A DNA stretch of 64,000 nt from Serratia sp. FDAARGOS_506 (GTDB taxonomy: Bacteria > Pseudomonadota > Gammaproteobacteria > Enterobacterales > Enterobacteriaceae). Positions 36,066 through 45,107 of the stretch are shown piece by piece. Position 1 is the first letter of the stretch. Each line of letters starts with the position of its first letter. The translations under genes were made by a program, and so were the position numbers. The notes under the pieces are model-generated. The model did not search any database. It saw only the letters and a program-made list of their open reading frames with translations, and was not told the DNA's origin. The stretch lies in assembly GCF_003812745.1 (NCBI RefSeq), contig NZ_CP033831.1, positions 4,712,001-4,776,000 of the forward strand, in the 5' to 3' direction.

Positions 36066-36395
36066 TTATTTCGGCTGAGAATCGTAGTCTGAACAGGTTT
36101 GGTAGCCCTTGTTCATGACATGGCCCGTATCGTTGTAGCTGACAAAGTACGTTTGCACTTTGCCGTCACGCGGCGCCACCGCATAGGTGTCGCAAGTGCC
36201 CTGCGCATGAACCAGCGTGGCGGACGTCGACGGCGGACCGGCGATAGCCCGCACCTGCTGCTTGGTCATCCCTACTTTAACATCGCTGACCACCGGCTCA
36301 TTGACATAACTGGTTGCGCGGTCATAGGCGGTGCAGCCGGCAAGAATGGAAAATACCGCCGCAGTGCCGACGGCCAAAACCAACTTCTTCGTCAT
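36066..36395 (-). CDS. osmE: Osmotically induced lipoprotein OsmE
   Basis: 109 residues from the ATG at 36395, chosen because AGAGGA precedes it and a lipoprotein signal begins there. Lipobox LAGC with cysteine at residue 21. The mature part (CTAYDRATSYV...VGMTKQQVRAIAGPPS...GTCDTYAV) is an SmpA/OmlA-fold domain matching E. coli OsmE. Function in the envelope is not well defined; osmotic induction is known in E. coli. Confidence 0.92.
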   Translation of the reverse strand: MTKKLVLAVGTAAVFSILAGCTAYDRATSYVNEPVVSDVKVGMTKQQVRAIAGPPSTSATLVHAQGTCDTYAVAPRDGKVQTYFVSYNDTGHVMNKGYQTCSDYDSQPK

Positions 36396-36522
36396 AGCTT
36401 GTCCTCTTGGAGTGCGTTTGTTGTCCCCTAAGTCTAGAAGTGGAAAGGCTTTTCTACAAATGCCCCTTTGTCGATCGGTGCGCTTTTTCTCACGAGCGGC
36501 CATCGCGGGCGCGGCATCAGAT

Positions 36523-36996
36523 TCAAAAGCCGAAATCGCTCAGCGCCGGGACATCTTCCGGGCGCCGTCCGAGCGGCCAGTGAAAACGCCGATCCTGTTC
36601 GCGGATCGGCATATCGTTGATGCAGGCATGGCGGTTAATCATCAGCCCCTCCTGATTGAACTCCCAGTTTTCGTTGCCGAAGCTGCGATACCAGTTGCCG
36701 GAATCGTCGCGCCATTCATAGGCGAAGCGCACCGCAATACGCGCGCCATCAAACGCCCACAATTCCTTAATTAGCCGATACTCCAACTCTTTCGCCCATT
36801 TGCGTTGCAAAAATGCGACCACCGCCGCGCGGCCGTCGACAAACTCCGCGCGGTTACGCCAGTGGGTATCGAGGGAATATACCTGCGATACGCGTTCGGG
36901 ATCGCGGCTGTTCCAGGCATCCTCCGCCAGCCGCACCTTCTCGATGGCGGACTCGCGGGTAAAAGGCGGCAATGGGGGTTTAATGCTCATATTCAT
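36523..36996 (-). CDS. NTF2-like protein (DUF1348/SnoaL-like)
   Basis: 157 residues; the second ATG at residue 3 is an alternative start. The pattern [29 protein letters not shown]...[20 protein letters not shown] is typical of DUF1348 proteins, which have the cone-shaped NTF2 fold. Substrate and activity are unknown. It is divergent from a TetR regulator, with two copies of an operator in the 97-bp gap, so it is the likely regulated gene. Confidence 0.8.
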   Translation of the reverse strand: MNMSIKPPLPPFTRESAIEKVRLAEDAWNSRDPERVSQVYSLDTHWRNRAEFVDGRAAVVAFLQRKWAKELEYRLIKELWAFDGARIAVRFAYEWRDDSGNWYRSFGNENWEFNQEGLMINRHACINDMPIREQDRRFHWPLGRRPEDVPALSDFGF

Positions 36997-37012
36997 CTCC
37001 TGAGTGAAGGCA

Positions 37013-37032
37013 TGTAGACAACTCTGTCTACA
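37013..37032. promoter_or_regulatory. TetR-family operator, copy 1
   Basis: TGTAGACAACTCTGTCTACA: perfect 8-bp arms around a 4-bp centre, 16 bp upstream of the NTF2-like start. Confidence 0.85.
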
Positions 37033-37048
37033 ACATTACGCTAGCGCA

Positions 37049-37068
37049 TGTAGACAGAGTTGTCTACA
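37049..37068. promoter_or_regulatory. TetR-family operator, copy 2
   Basis: TGTAGACAGAGTTGTCTACA is the exact reverse complement of copy 1; the two centres are 36 bp apart. It lies 25 bp before the TetR start, so the regulator probably also controls itself. Confidence 0.85.
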
Positions 37069-37093
37069 ATCACTCGAAATAGCCTGGGAGAAA

Positions 37094-37675
37094 ATGATGA
37101 CCGCCGATCTCAACGCCTTACCCGCCCGCCAGCGCATCCTGCTGACGGCGCACGAGCTGTTTTATCAGGAGGGGATCCGCGCCACCGGCATCGATCGCAT
37201 CATCAAAGAGTCAGGCGTAACCAAGGTGACGTTTTACCGCCACTTTCCCAGCAAGAACGACTTGATTACGGCGTTTTTGGCCTATCGCCACCAGCAGTGG
37301 CTAGCCTGGTTCAGCACATCGCTGGCCCGCCATGTGGCGCAGGCCGGGGGGTTGCTGCCCGCGCTGACGCCCTGCCTGACGGAATGGTTCGACGATCCGC
37401 GCTTTCGCGGCTGCGCGTTTATCAATACGGCGGTGGAAATCGCCGATCTGCTGCCGGAAAGCCTGCACATCGCCGGCCAGCATAAGCGGCAGATGACGGA
37501 TGAACTGGCACGTTACCTGCCCGCTGGGCCGCAGCGGGAACAGCACGCAGCGATATTGGCGATGTTGATCGACGGCGCCATCGTCAAAGTGCAGATAGAG
37601 CAGCAACCGCAGGCTGCGCTGCAGGTGTTGAATGCCGCGTTGGACATGCTGGCGCAAGGTGGGCTCGCTCAGTAG
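37094..37675 (+). CDS. TetR/AcrR family regulator
   Basis: 193 residues from the ATG at 37094; the next ATG is adjacent, and GGGAGA lies upstream. The DNA-binding domain is PARQRILLTAHELFYQEGIRATGIDRIIKESGVTKVTFYRHFPSKNDLI at the N-terminus; the C-terminal ligand domain is variable and does not reveal the inducer. It overlaps the convergent glyoxalase-fold gene by seven bases. Its target is inferred to be the divergent NTF2-like gene. Confidence 0.9.
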   Translation: MMTADLNALPARQRILLTAHELFYQEGIRATGIDRIIKESGVTKVTFYRHFPSKNDLITAFLAYRHQQWLAWFSTSLARHVAQAGGLLPALTPCLTEWFDDPRFRGCAFINTAVEIADLLPESLHIAGQHKRQMTDELARYLPAGPQREQHAAILAMLIDGAIVKVQIEQQPQAALQVLNAALDMLAQGGLAQ

Positions 37676-38085
37676 TTAGGCCAGATGCCCGGCGTCACCA
37701 GCTCCAGCAGGTGGGCGTCGGGATCGCGAAAATAAATGCTCTCCCCGCCGTGTTCCCAGCGCATCCGTCCTTCTATCTCCACGCCGCTGGCCGTAAGATG
37801 CCGTTCCCAGTGCGGTAACTGCTCTTTCGTCACCGCCAGTCCGATATGCGCCGGCCCCACGCCATCGTGCGCGGGTATAAATCCGGTCGGATAGTGCGCC
37901 CCGCGCAGCGAGTCGCCCTCAATAAACAGCAACAATACGCTTCGATCGCCGACGTTATAGGCGCAAAACCGTTCGTTGGCCACTATCGGCGGCAGTTTCA
38001 GCACCTCACGATAAAAAGCGTCCGCGCGTTCAATATCGCTGACGTACAGCACCGTTTCGATCACCTTGCCGATCTCGAGTTCCAT
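37669..38085 (-). CDS. Glyoxalase/bleomycin-resistance/dioxygenase (VOC) protein
   Basis: 138 residues from the ATG at 38085; the frame is open further up but the domain begins at MELEIGKVIETVLYVSDIERADAFYREVLKL. VOC metal-site candidates are visible near HIGLAV and in ESIYFRDPDAHLLELVTPG. It could be a glyoxalase-like enzyme or a drug-binding protein; the substrate is unknown. Confidence 0.82.
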   Translation of the reverse strand: MELEIGKVIETVLYVSDIERADAFYREVLKLPPIVANERFCAYNVGDRSVLLLFIEGDSLRGAHYPTGFIPAHDGVGPAHIGLAVTKEQLPHWERHLTASGVEIEGRMRWEHGGESIYFRDPDAHLLELVTPGIWPNY

Positions 38086-38186
38086 ATAGCCTCCGCTCTG
38101 GTTTCCGTTCTGACAGCGTAGGCCGAGCGGAGGAGATCCGAAGCGCTTCACGTGCCGAGCCTGGATCAATCCGTGCTTTGACCGGC

Positions 38187-38213
38187 AAAAAAAAACGCGG
38201 CCTAAAGGCCGCG
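38187..38213 (-). terminator. Intrinsic terminator of ompC
   Basis: CGCGGCC-taaa-GGCCGCG stem that on the minus strand is followed by nine T. Confidence 0.92.
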
Positions 38214-38236
38214 CTATGTCATTCACACGCTGATGC

Positions 38237-39367
38237 TTAGAACTGGTAAACCAGGCCCACGGCAACCACGTTGTCGGTGTTGATACCGGCAGCGTCGGTG
38301 AAGTCGTTTTTGTCCACCAGGTTGATTTTGTAATCAACATAGGTAGACATGTTTTTGTTGAAGAAGTAGGTCGCACCCAGGTCGACGAATTTGACCAGGT
38401 CTTGATCGCCGTAGTCCTTGCCGTTGCCGGCGCGGCCCAGGTCTTTACCTTTGGTCTGGTTATAACCCACGAACGGACGCAGACCGAAGTCGAACTGGTA
38501 GTGCGCATAGGCTTCAAAGCTCTGCGCCTTGTTGGCATAACCGTAAACGCTGCTGTCGGAGCTGCCGAAACGCGCCGCGTTGTAGGACTGGGTGAACATC
38601 ACCGCCAGGTAGACGTCGTTGGCGTCATATTTCAGACCGCCGGAGTAACCTTCCGCCTTATCGCCGCGGCCCATGATGTTCTGGTGACCGTTACCGCCGT
38701 TCTGCTCGCTGGTGCGGCGAGAGTTGAAGAAGGCGCCCGCGGCGCTGATGCCGTAGCCCATGTCATAGCTCATGGACATGCCGTAGCCTTCGCCGTTCTG
38801 ACCCAGCACGTCACGACCGTTGTTGGTCTCTTCGCCATTGCCGTTTTTACCCTGGTACTGCAGGGCGAAGTTCAGGCCATCGACCAGGCCGAAGAAGCCG
38901 TTGTTACGGTAGGTCGCCAGGCCGCTGGAACGCTGGAACATGAACTGGTCAGCACCGTAGGTCATACCATCGAACTCAGGCTGCAAGTCGGTATACGCCG
39001 CGACGTCGTACAGCACGCCGGTGTTACGGCCATAGTCGAAGGAGCCGTAGTCGCCGAATTTCAGACCGGCGAAACCGTAACGGGTGAAGTTCTTGTTGTC
39101 CTGGTTTTCAGCGTGGTTCAGGTTTGCCTGGTATTCCCACTGGCCATAACCGGTCAGTTGATCGCTGATTTGCGTTTCGCCGCGCAGGCCAAAACGCATA
39201 TAAGACTGGTCGCCGTCCACGCCGTTGTTGCTGGAGAAATAGTGAAGACCGTCGACTTTACCGTACAAATCCAGTTTATTACCGTCTTTGTTGTAGATTT
39301 CCGCCGCGCCTGCTGTGCCTGCAACCAGCAGTGCGGGTACCATCAGAGAGAGTACTCGAAGTTTCAT
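38237..39367 (-). CDS. ompC: General porin OmpC
   Basis: 376 residues. A 21-residue signal peptide ([21 protein letters not shown]) precedes [24 protein letters not shown], the usual start of a 16-strand trimeric porin, and the last residue is the outer-membrane phenylalanine (VYQF). Constriction-loop candidate [33 protein letters not shown] precedes the ATG. Called OmpC rather than OmpF by its place next to MicF and rcsD and by an OmpR box like that of E. coli ompC. Confidence 0.92.
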   Translation of the reverse strand: MKLRVLSLMVPALLVAGTAGAAEIYNKDGNKLDLYGKVDGLHYFSSNNGVDGDQSYMRFGLRGETQISDQLTGYGQWEYQANLNHAENQDNKNFTRYGFAGLKFGDYGSFDYGRNTGVLYDVAAYTDLQPEFDGMTYGADQFMFQRSSGLATYRNNGFFGLVDGLNFALQYQGKNGNGEETNNGRDVLGQNGEGYGMSMSYDMGYGISAAGAFFNSRRTSEQNGGNGHQNIMGRGDKAEGYSGGLKYDANDVYLAVMFTQSYNAARFGSSDSSVYGYANKAQSFEAYAHYQFDFGLRPFVGYNQTKGKDLGRAGNGKDYGDQDLVKFVDLGATYFFNKNMSTYVDYKINLVDKNDFTDAAGINTDNVVAVGLVYQF

Positions 39368-39519
39368 CGTTATTATCCTCGTTAATTATGTCGAGCTACG
39401 GCCACTGCCCTTTTCGAGCATTATTAGCACGACTGTGCATTACCATTCTGGTAACAAGGGTTATATTAATCCAGAAAGAAAATGATACCAAGTATCCGAT
39501 AGTGTTTCATTGTAATTAA

Positions 39520-39539
39520 TAAAGGTTTCAAAATGTAAA
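39520..39539 (-). promoter_or_regulatory. OmpR-binding site upstream of ompC
   Basis: On the minus strand TTTACATTTTGAAACCTTTA is nearly the E. coli ompC C1 site; an ACAATGAAACACTATC element follows, like C2. About 150 bp upstream of the ATG. The site is AT-rich DNA without a gene (39368-39729). Confidence 0.75.
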
Positions 39540-39681
39540 TAGGCGCGAACTTTCACAAAACATTACCGACAAACAAAATAAAGCACTTAAAGACAAAGAA
39601 TAGATTAATTGATAAAAAATCATGTAGTTATACAAATCTTTAAGAAAAAAAAGCCAACCATACAATTGTGCCGGGCAATAA

Positions 39682-39696
39682 GCACATTGTGCCAAA
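39682..39696 (+). promoter_or_regulatory. Candidate mar/sox/rob box of micF
   Basis: GCACATTGTGCCAAA matches the core GCAC-N5-RYYAAA recognised by MarA, SoxS and Rob. It ends about 21 bp before the micF -10 TATAAT at 39718-39723, a usual distance. Confidence 0.6.
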
Positions 39697-39729
39697 ACGT
39701 CCCTTGCACCTAGCCGCTATAATCACCTC

Positions 39730-39812
39730 GCTATCATCATTATTTTCATTATTACCTTCATTATCCGAAGATAATTTCTGCATTCCTTTAACCGGCTTCT
39801 GGCCGGTTTTTT
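39730..39812 (+). ncRNA. micF: MicF small RNA
   Basis: Begins GCTATCATCATTA, the conserved 5' end of MicF that pairs with the ompF messenger start region, after a TATAAT at 39718. It ends in a terminator hairpin ACCGGC-ttct-GCCGGTTTTTT. Its place between ompC and rcsD (with two small genes inserted here) is as in E. coli. It lowers porin synthesis under oxidative or antibiotic stress. Confidence 0.9.
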
Positions 39813-40062
39813 ATTTCAACCTACACTCTCACCACAATTTCAATTCGCACAAATAGCAAGCAAATAAATAACCTCATGATATAGTTTCACTAATTCACTT
39901 CCGCACTAATTGCTAATCCTTCCTCTTATTTTAGTCTACAAATTGAGCTTGTTTTTCATTTCGTGCTTTATCCCGTCCGTTATTTCTCGCCACGGGCATA
40001 ATTAGCCGCGGAGTTTCACTTCTGGTAACCTGAAAAAAAGCTCACCCTCAGCGAGTAAAGCC

Positions 40063-40470
40063 ATGATGTCCTTTCAACCCGACGTGCTGTGGCAGCGGCT
40101 GCAAAGCTCCCCCTTCCGCGCCCGTTTCCGTTTAAATGCCAAGGACCAGAGCTATCTCGACGACAAGGGATTGCCGCTGATCCTCAGCCATGCCCGCGAT
40201 TTCATCGACCGTCGCCTGGCCGCCGCCCATCCTAAAAACGATGGCAAGCAAACGCCGATGCGCGGCCACCCGGTGTTTGTCGCCCAACATGCCACCGCCA
40301 CCTGCTGCCGCGGCTGCCTGGAAAAGTGGCACGGTATACCGCAGGGCGCCTCACTGGACGAGCAGCAAAAGTCCTATATTATCCAGGTCATCGCGCTGTG
40401 GCTGGTGCGCAAAGGCGGCGCCAGAGAAGAACCAGACGCGAATATTTTCGACCCGGATCGCGGATTGTGA
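40063..40470 (+). CDS. DUF4186 family protein
   Basis: 135 residues (start may be the next ATG). The conserved core NDGKQTPMRGHPVFVAQHATATCCRGCLEKWHGIP is characteristic; the Cys-Cys-x-x-Cys and histidines suggest metal binding. Function is unknown. It precedes an MFS transporter on the same strand by about 55 bp. Confidence 0.82.
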   Translation: MMSFQPDVLWQRLQSSPFRARFRLNAKDQSYLDDKGLPLILSHARDFIDRRLAAAHPKNDGKQTPMRGHPVFVAQHATATCCRGCLEKWHGIPQGASLDEQQKSYIIQVIALWLVRKGGAREEPDANIFDPDRGL

Positions 40471-40524
40471 TAAAAACTGTCAGTAACTTTCACCATTCTT
40501 TTGACCCAAGATCCTGACGCTTAC

Positions 40525-41679
40525 ATGACAGCCACCCTGTGCAATGAACAGCAAACGCCCGGCGTTCCTCAACAGATCGCCACTCGCCTGGCCTTCTTCG
40601 TCGCCGGTCTCGGCATGGCCGCCTGGGCGCCGCTGGTGCCTTTCGCCAAAGCGCGCATCGGCATCGATGACGGCTCGCTCGGCCTGTTGCTGCTCTGTAT
40701 CGGCGCCGGTTCCATGCTGGCGATGCCGCTGACCGGCTTCCTGACCGGCAAACTGGGTTGCCGCGCAGTGATCCTGATGGCGGGGCTCGGGTTATGCATC
40801 GATCTGCCGCTGCTGGCACTGATGGATTCCCTCGGCGGCATGGCCGTAGCGCTGCTGCTGTTCGGTGCGGCAATCGGCATGATCGACGTAGCGATGAACG
40901 TTCAGGCGGTGATCGTCGAACGCGCCAGCGGCAAAGCGATGATGTCCGGTTTTCACGGTTTCTTCAGCATCGGTGGCATTGCCGGCGCCGGCGGCGTCAG
41001 CGCGCTGCTGTGGCTGGGGCTGACGCCGCTGCAATCCACTCTGCTCACCGTGCTGGCGGTGATCGTGCTGCTGGCGCTCGCCAGCCGCCATCTGCTGCGT
41101 GAGAGCGGCGCCGACGACGGCGGGCCGATGTTTGTCTTGCCGCGCGGCTGGGTGATGTTCATCGGCATCCTGTGCTTTATCATGTTTCTGGCGGAAGGTT
41201 CGATGCTCGACTGGAGCGCGCTGTTCCTCGCCACGTTGCGCGGCGTCGAGCATAGCCAGGCCGGACTGGGCTATGCGCTGTTTTCCATCACCATGACGCT
41301 CGGCCGCCTAAATGGCGATCGGGTGGTGAACTCGCTGGGCCGTTACCGGGTGCTGCTGCTGGGCAGCCTGTGCGCCGCGCTCGGTCTGAGCCTGGCCATA
41401 GCCTTCAATCACGCCACCGTTTCGCTGGTCGGTTTCATGCTGGTCGGCCTGGGCGCCTCGAACGTCGTGCCGATCCTGTTCAGCGCGGCGGGCAACCAGC
41501 GCGACATGCCGGCCAATTTGGCGATCGCCTCCGTCACCACCGTCGGCTATGCCGGTATTCTGGCCGGCCCGGCGCTGATCGGCTTTATCGCTCAGTTTTC
41601 CAGCCTGACGGTGGCTTTCGCCTGCGTAGCCGCTCTGCTGTTGGCGGTAACCGCCAGCGCTAAGGCCGTCACTCGCTGA
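40525..41679 (+). CDS. MFS transporter (YbjJ-like)
   Basis: 384 residues from the ATG at 40525; a TTG at 40501 would add eight. About 12 hydrophobic spans. FVAGLGMAAWAPLVPFAKARIGIDDGSLGLLLL and VERASGKAMMSGFHGFFSIGG are typical of the YbjJ-type family, whose substrates are largely unknown. Ends 20 bp before rcsD. Confidence 0.82.
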   Translation: MTATLCNEQQTPGVPQQIATRLAFFVAGLGMAAWAPLVPFAKARIGIDDGSLGLLLLCIGAGSMLAMPLTGFLTGKLGCRAVILMAGLGLCIDLPLLALMDSLGGMAVALLLFGAAIGMIDVAMNVQAVIVERASGKAMMSGFHGFFSIGGIAGAGGVSALLWLGLTPLQSTLLTVLAVIVLLALASRHLLRESGADDGGPMFVLPRGWVMFIGILCFIMFLAEGSMLDWSALFLATLRGVEHSQAGLGYALFSITMTLGRLNGDRVVNSLGRYRVLLLGSLCAALGLSLAIAFNHATVSLVGFMLVGLGASNVVPILFSAAGNQRDMPANLAIASVTTVGYAGILAGPALIGFIAQFSSLTVAFACVAALLLAVTASAKAVTR

Positions 41680-41699
41680 TTCAGGAATGCGCAGCCACT

Positions 41700-44402
41700 A
41701 TGCAAAATAAACAACTGACCATAAGCTCCAGCAACATTACCCGCTGCTTCCTGCTGTTTATCGTGCTGCTGACGATCGGCATTGGCTTGTATGGTTACAA
41801 CTACACCAACGCCTGGCTGGCGGAAAAGAAGTACACGCTGAACAGCATTGCCGGTTCGCTGCAAAGGCGTATCGATACCTACCGCTATATGACCTACCAG
41901 GTCTATGACAAATTCGGCAATGCGCCGGCACAGAATGTCGATCCCGGTTTGCAGGAAACCCGCCTGCGGCCCGACGTCTATTATGTCGAGAAGCCGCATA
42001 AGAAAACCGACGCGGTGATCTTCGGCAGCCATGACGAGAACACACTGGCAATGATCGCCAACATCTCGGACTACCTGGACACCCGCTGGGGTGCCAAGAC
42101 CGAGAGCTACGCCATGTATTACCTCAATGGTCAGGACAACAGCCTCAGTCTGATCACCACTCAGCCGCTCAAAGAGCTGGCTTCGCGCTTTCGGGAGAGC
42201 TACCTGACCACCTCGGCGGACGAACGCCGCGCCGAGATGCTGCAACAGGCCAACATGCTCGACGAGCGCGAGAGCTTTTCCGATCTGCGCAAGCAGCGTT
42301 TCCAGAACGCCTATTCGTTCTCGATTCGCACCACCTTTAATCAACCGGGGCATCTGGCGACGGTGATCGCCTTCGACTTGCCGATCAACGACATCATTCC
42401 GGCCAATCTGGCCCGCGCCAATTTCCTGCTGCTGCCGGACGATGTCGATCTCGACGACAGCGCCATCCCGGCGGAAATGGCTCTCGGCGCCCATGCGGCG
42501 ATGAGCGGCGGTTGGGTCGAGTTCAGCGCCGCCCTGCCCAATGCGCCGCTGAAGGTGGTGTACCGCGTTTCGGCCATCAATCTGGCCATCGATCTGCTGC
42601 GCAACAACATCTGGCTGATCGCGATCAACCTGCTGCTGCTGGCGCTGTCGATGCTGAGCATCTACTTTATCCGCCGCCAGTACATACGCCCGAGCGAAAA
42701 CATGGCGGTGGAGCTGGAAGCCGAGCGCGCTCTGAATCAGGAGATCGTCTCCAGCCTGCCTTCCGGCCTGCTGGTCTACAGCTTCGCCAACAATACGGTG
42801 ATCGCCAGCAACAAAATCGCCGAGCACCTGCTGCCGCACCTCAGCCTGCAAAAAATCGCTCATATGGCCGAACAGCATCACGGAGTGATCCAGGCGACGG
42901 TCAACAATGAAGTGTATGAAATCCGTATTTTCCGCAGCCAGCTGTCGCCGGACACCTACCTGTTCCTGATGCACGATCAGGATAAAGAGGTGATGGTGAA
43001 CAAACGGCTGCAGCAGGCGCGGCGCGAATACGACAAGAACGTTCAGGCACGTAAGCTGATGCTGCACAATCTGGGCATCGAGCTCAATCAACCGGTGCGC
43101 CAGATGCACGATCTGGTCGATCGTCTGCGCAGCCGGCCGGATGAGGAGCAGCAGCAGGCGTTGCTGGGCCAGTTGACGGCGGAGTCGGCTTCGGTGCTGG
43201 GATTAATCGATAACATTACCCTGTTGACCCGGCTGGAAACCCAGGACTGGCAGCCTACGCGCGAACCGTTCAATCCGGCGGCAATGATCGATGAGTTGCT
43301 GCTGGAGGCCCTGCCCGCCCTTAACCAAAAGGGGCTGGCGCTGTTCAAGCATTTCCAGCTGGACGTCGAGCAGAACTATATCGGCGATGCCAACGCGCTG
43401 CGTAAAGTGATCGCGCTGTTGGTGCATTACGCCATTATCACCACCGCCTGCGGCAAAATTTCCCTGGTTGTCGACCATGAGCCCGAGCATCCGGATCGCC
43501 TGATTTTCCAAATCAATGACACCGGCTCCGGCATATCCAACGAAGAGATCAGCAACCTCAACTATCCCTTCCTCAGCCAGACGCTGGTGGACCGCTTCAA
43601 CCACGGTTCCGGGCTCACCTTCTTCCTGTGCAACCAGCTGTGCAAAAAGCTTAACGGCCAGTTGGACATTCGCAGCAAGGTGGATATCGGCACTCGCTAT
43701 ACCATTCGCGTCGCCATGGAGATGGAGAAAAAAGAGCCGCAGGAGCAGGAAAAACTGCTCGACGGCGTCACCGCCCTACTGGACGTCACGTCGGATGAAG
43801 TGCGTGGCATCGTGACCCGTCTGCTGCAGGCCTATGGCGCCGACTGCCTCGTCGCCGAAGATCGCGCGGTCAATCGCGATTATGACGTGCTGCTGACCGA
43901 TAATCCGCAACGCGCTGATGATTACACCCTGTTGCTGGCAACCGATGAGCCGGGCTGGCAAGCGCTGGATAAACGCTACATTCGGGTGAACTACAATCTG
44001 AACGGCGCATTAATCGACGCCGTGCTGATGCTGATCGAACAGCAAATGGCCGCGCTGGAACAGGAAGAAAGCCCGCTTTCATTGAGCTCAGAAGATATCC
44101 AACTCTATGAAAAACAATTGAAATCAAGTGATTACTATGGGCTATTTGTCGATACAGTACCCGACGATGTCAAAAAACTGTATACTGAGGCGGGCAGCAG
44201 TGATTTCAATGCGCTGTCACAAACCGCACACCGCCTGAAAGGCGTGTTTGCCATGTTAAATCTGCTTCCCGGCAAGCAGCTGTGCGAATCGTTAGAACAG
44301 CGCATCGCAGAAGGTGATGCGCCCGAGATCGAGAATAACATCAGTCAGATTGATTTTTTCGTCAGCAGACTGCTGAAGCAAGGTAGCCAACAACATGAAT
44401 AA
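41700..44402 (+). CDS. rcsD: Phosphotransferase RcsD
   Basis: 900 residues (E. coli 890). The inner-membrane intermediate of the Rcs envelope-stress phosphorelay. Two membrane spans (about 15-35 and 302-325) flank a periplasmic domain. The kinase-like domain lacks the H-box histidine (GIELNQPVRQM). The C-terminal HPt domain has His844 in TAHRLKGV. It passes phosphate from RcsC to RcsB and overlaps rcsB by eight bases. Confidence 0.96.
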   Translation: MQNKQLTISSSNITRCFLLFIVLLTIGIGLYGYNYTNAWLAEKKYTLNSIAGSLQRRIDTYRYMTYQVYDKFGNAPAQNVDPGLQETRLRPDVYYVEKPHKKTDAVIFGSHDENTLAMIANISDYLDTRWGAKTESYAMYYLNGQDNSLSLITTQPLKELASRFRESYLTTSADERRAEMLQQANMLDERESFSDLRKQRFQNAYSFSIRTTFNQPGHLATVIAFDLPINDIIPANLARANFLLLPDDVDLDDSAIPAEMALGAHAAMSGGWVEFSAALPNAPLKVVYRVSAINLAIDLLRNNIWLIAINLLLLALSMLSIYFIRRQYIRPSENMAVELEAERALNQEIVSSLPSGLLVYSFANNTVIASNKIAEHLLPHLSLQKIAHMAEQHHGVIQATVNNEVYEIRIFRSQLSPDTYLFLMHDQDKEVMVNKRLQQARREYDKNVQARKLMLHNLGIELNQPVRQMHDLVDRLRSRPDEEQQQALLGQLTAESASVLGLIDNITLLTRLETQDWQPTREPFNPAAMIDELLLEALPALNQKGLALFKHFQLDVEQNYIGDANALRKVIALLVHYAIITTACGKISLVVDHEPEHPDRLIFQINDTGSGISNEEISNLNYPFLSQTLVDRFNHGSGLTFFLCNQLCKKLNGQLDIRSKVDIGTRYTIRVAMEMEKKEPQEQEKLLDGVTALLDVTSDEVRGIVTRLLQAYGADCLVAEDRAVNRDYDVLLTDNPQRADDYTLLLATDEPGWQALDKRYIRVNYNLNGALIDAVLMLIEQQMAALEQEESPLSLSSEDIQLYEKQLKSSDYYGLFVDTVPDDVKKLYTEAGSSDFNALSQTAHRLKGVFAMLNLLPGKQLCESLEQRIAEGDAPEIENNISQIDFFVSRLLKQGSQQHE

Positions 44403-45045
44403 CCTGAACGTAATTATTGCTGATGACCATCCTATCGTACTGTTTGGCATCCGGAAGTCACTTGAGCAAATTGAATGGGTGAATGTCGTTGGGGAGTTCG
44501 AAGACTCAACCGCACTGATCAACAATCTGTCCAAGCTGGACGCCAACGTGCTGATCACCGATCTGTCGATGCCGGGTGACAAGTATGGCGACGGCATCAC
44601 GCTGATTAAATACATCAAGCGCCACTATCCGCAGTTGTCGATCATCGTACTGACCATGAACAACAACCCGGCGATCCTGAGCGCGGTATTGGATCTGGAT
44701 ATCGAAGGCATCGTGCTGAAACAAGGCGCGCCAACCGATCTGCCGAAGGCGCTGGCCGCCCTGCAGAAAGGCAAGAAATTCACGCCGGAAAGCGTCTCTA
44801 AACTGCTGGAGAAAATCAGCGCCAGCGGCTATGGCGACAAACGCCTGTCGCCGAAAGAGAGCGAAGTGCTGCGCCTGTTCGCTGAAGGTTTCCTGGTGAC
44901 CGAAATCGCCAAGAAGCTCAACCGCAGCATCAAAACCATCAGCAGCCAGAAGAAATCGGCGATGATGAAGCTGGGCGTCGAAAACGACATCGCCCTGCTC
45001 AACTACCTCTCCTCCGTCAGCATGACGCCGCTGGACAAAGACTAA
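44395..45045 (+). CDS. rcsB: Response regulator RcsB
   Basis: 216 residues, full length. Receiver domain with phospho-acceptor Asp56 (VLITDLSMPG) and a LuxR-type DNA-binding domain (LSPKESEVLRLFAEGFLVTE, RSIKTISSQKKSAMMKLG). Controls capsule, motility and envelope genes. It is nearly unchanged from E. coli. Confidence 0.97.
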   Translation: MNNLNVIIADDHPIVLFGIRKSLEQIEWVNVVGEFEDSTALINNLSKLDANVLITDLSMPGDKYGDGITLIKYIKRHYPQLSIIVLTMNNNPAILSAVLDLDIEGIVLKQGAPTDLPKALAALQKGKKFTPESVSKLLEKISASGYGDKRLSPKESEVLRLFAEGFLVTEIAKKLNRSIKTISSQKKSAMMKLGVENDIALLNYLSSVSMTPLDKD

Positions 45046-45071
45046 ATCCCGCCTCACGGCAGGTTGACGCC

Positions 45072-45102
45072 AAACAGGCACGGCATTTCGCCGTGCCTGT
45101 TT
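45072..45102. terminator. Bidirectional terminator between rcsB and rcsC
   Basis: A 12-bp perfect stem AAACAGGCACGG / CCGTGCCTGTTT with a 7-nt loop. T-rich sequence follows on the plus strand and the A start of the arm gives U on the minus strand. Confidence 0.85.
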
Positions 45103-45107
45103 GCTTT

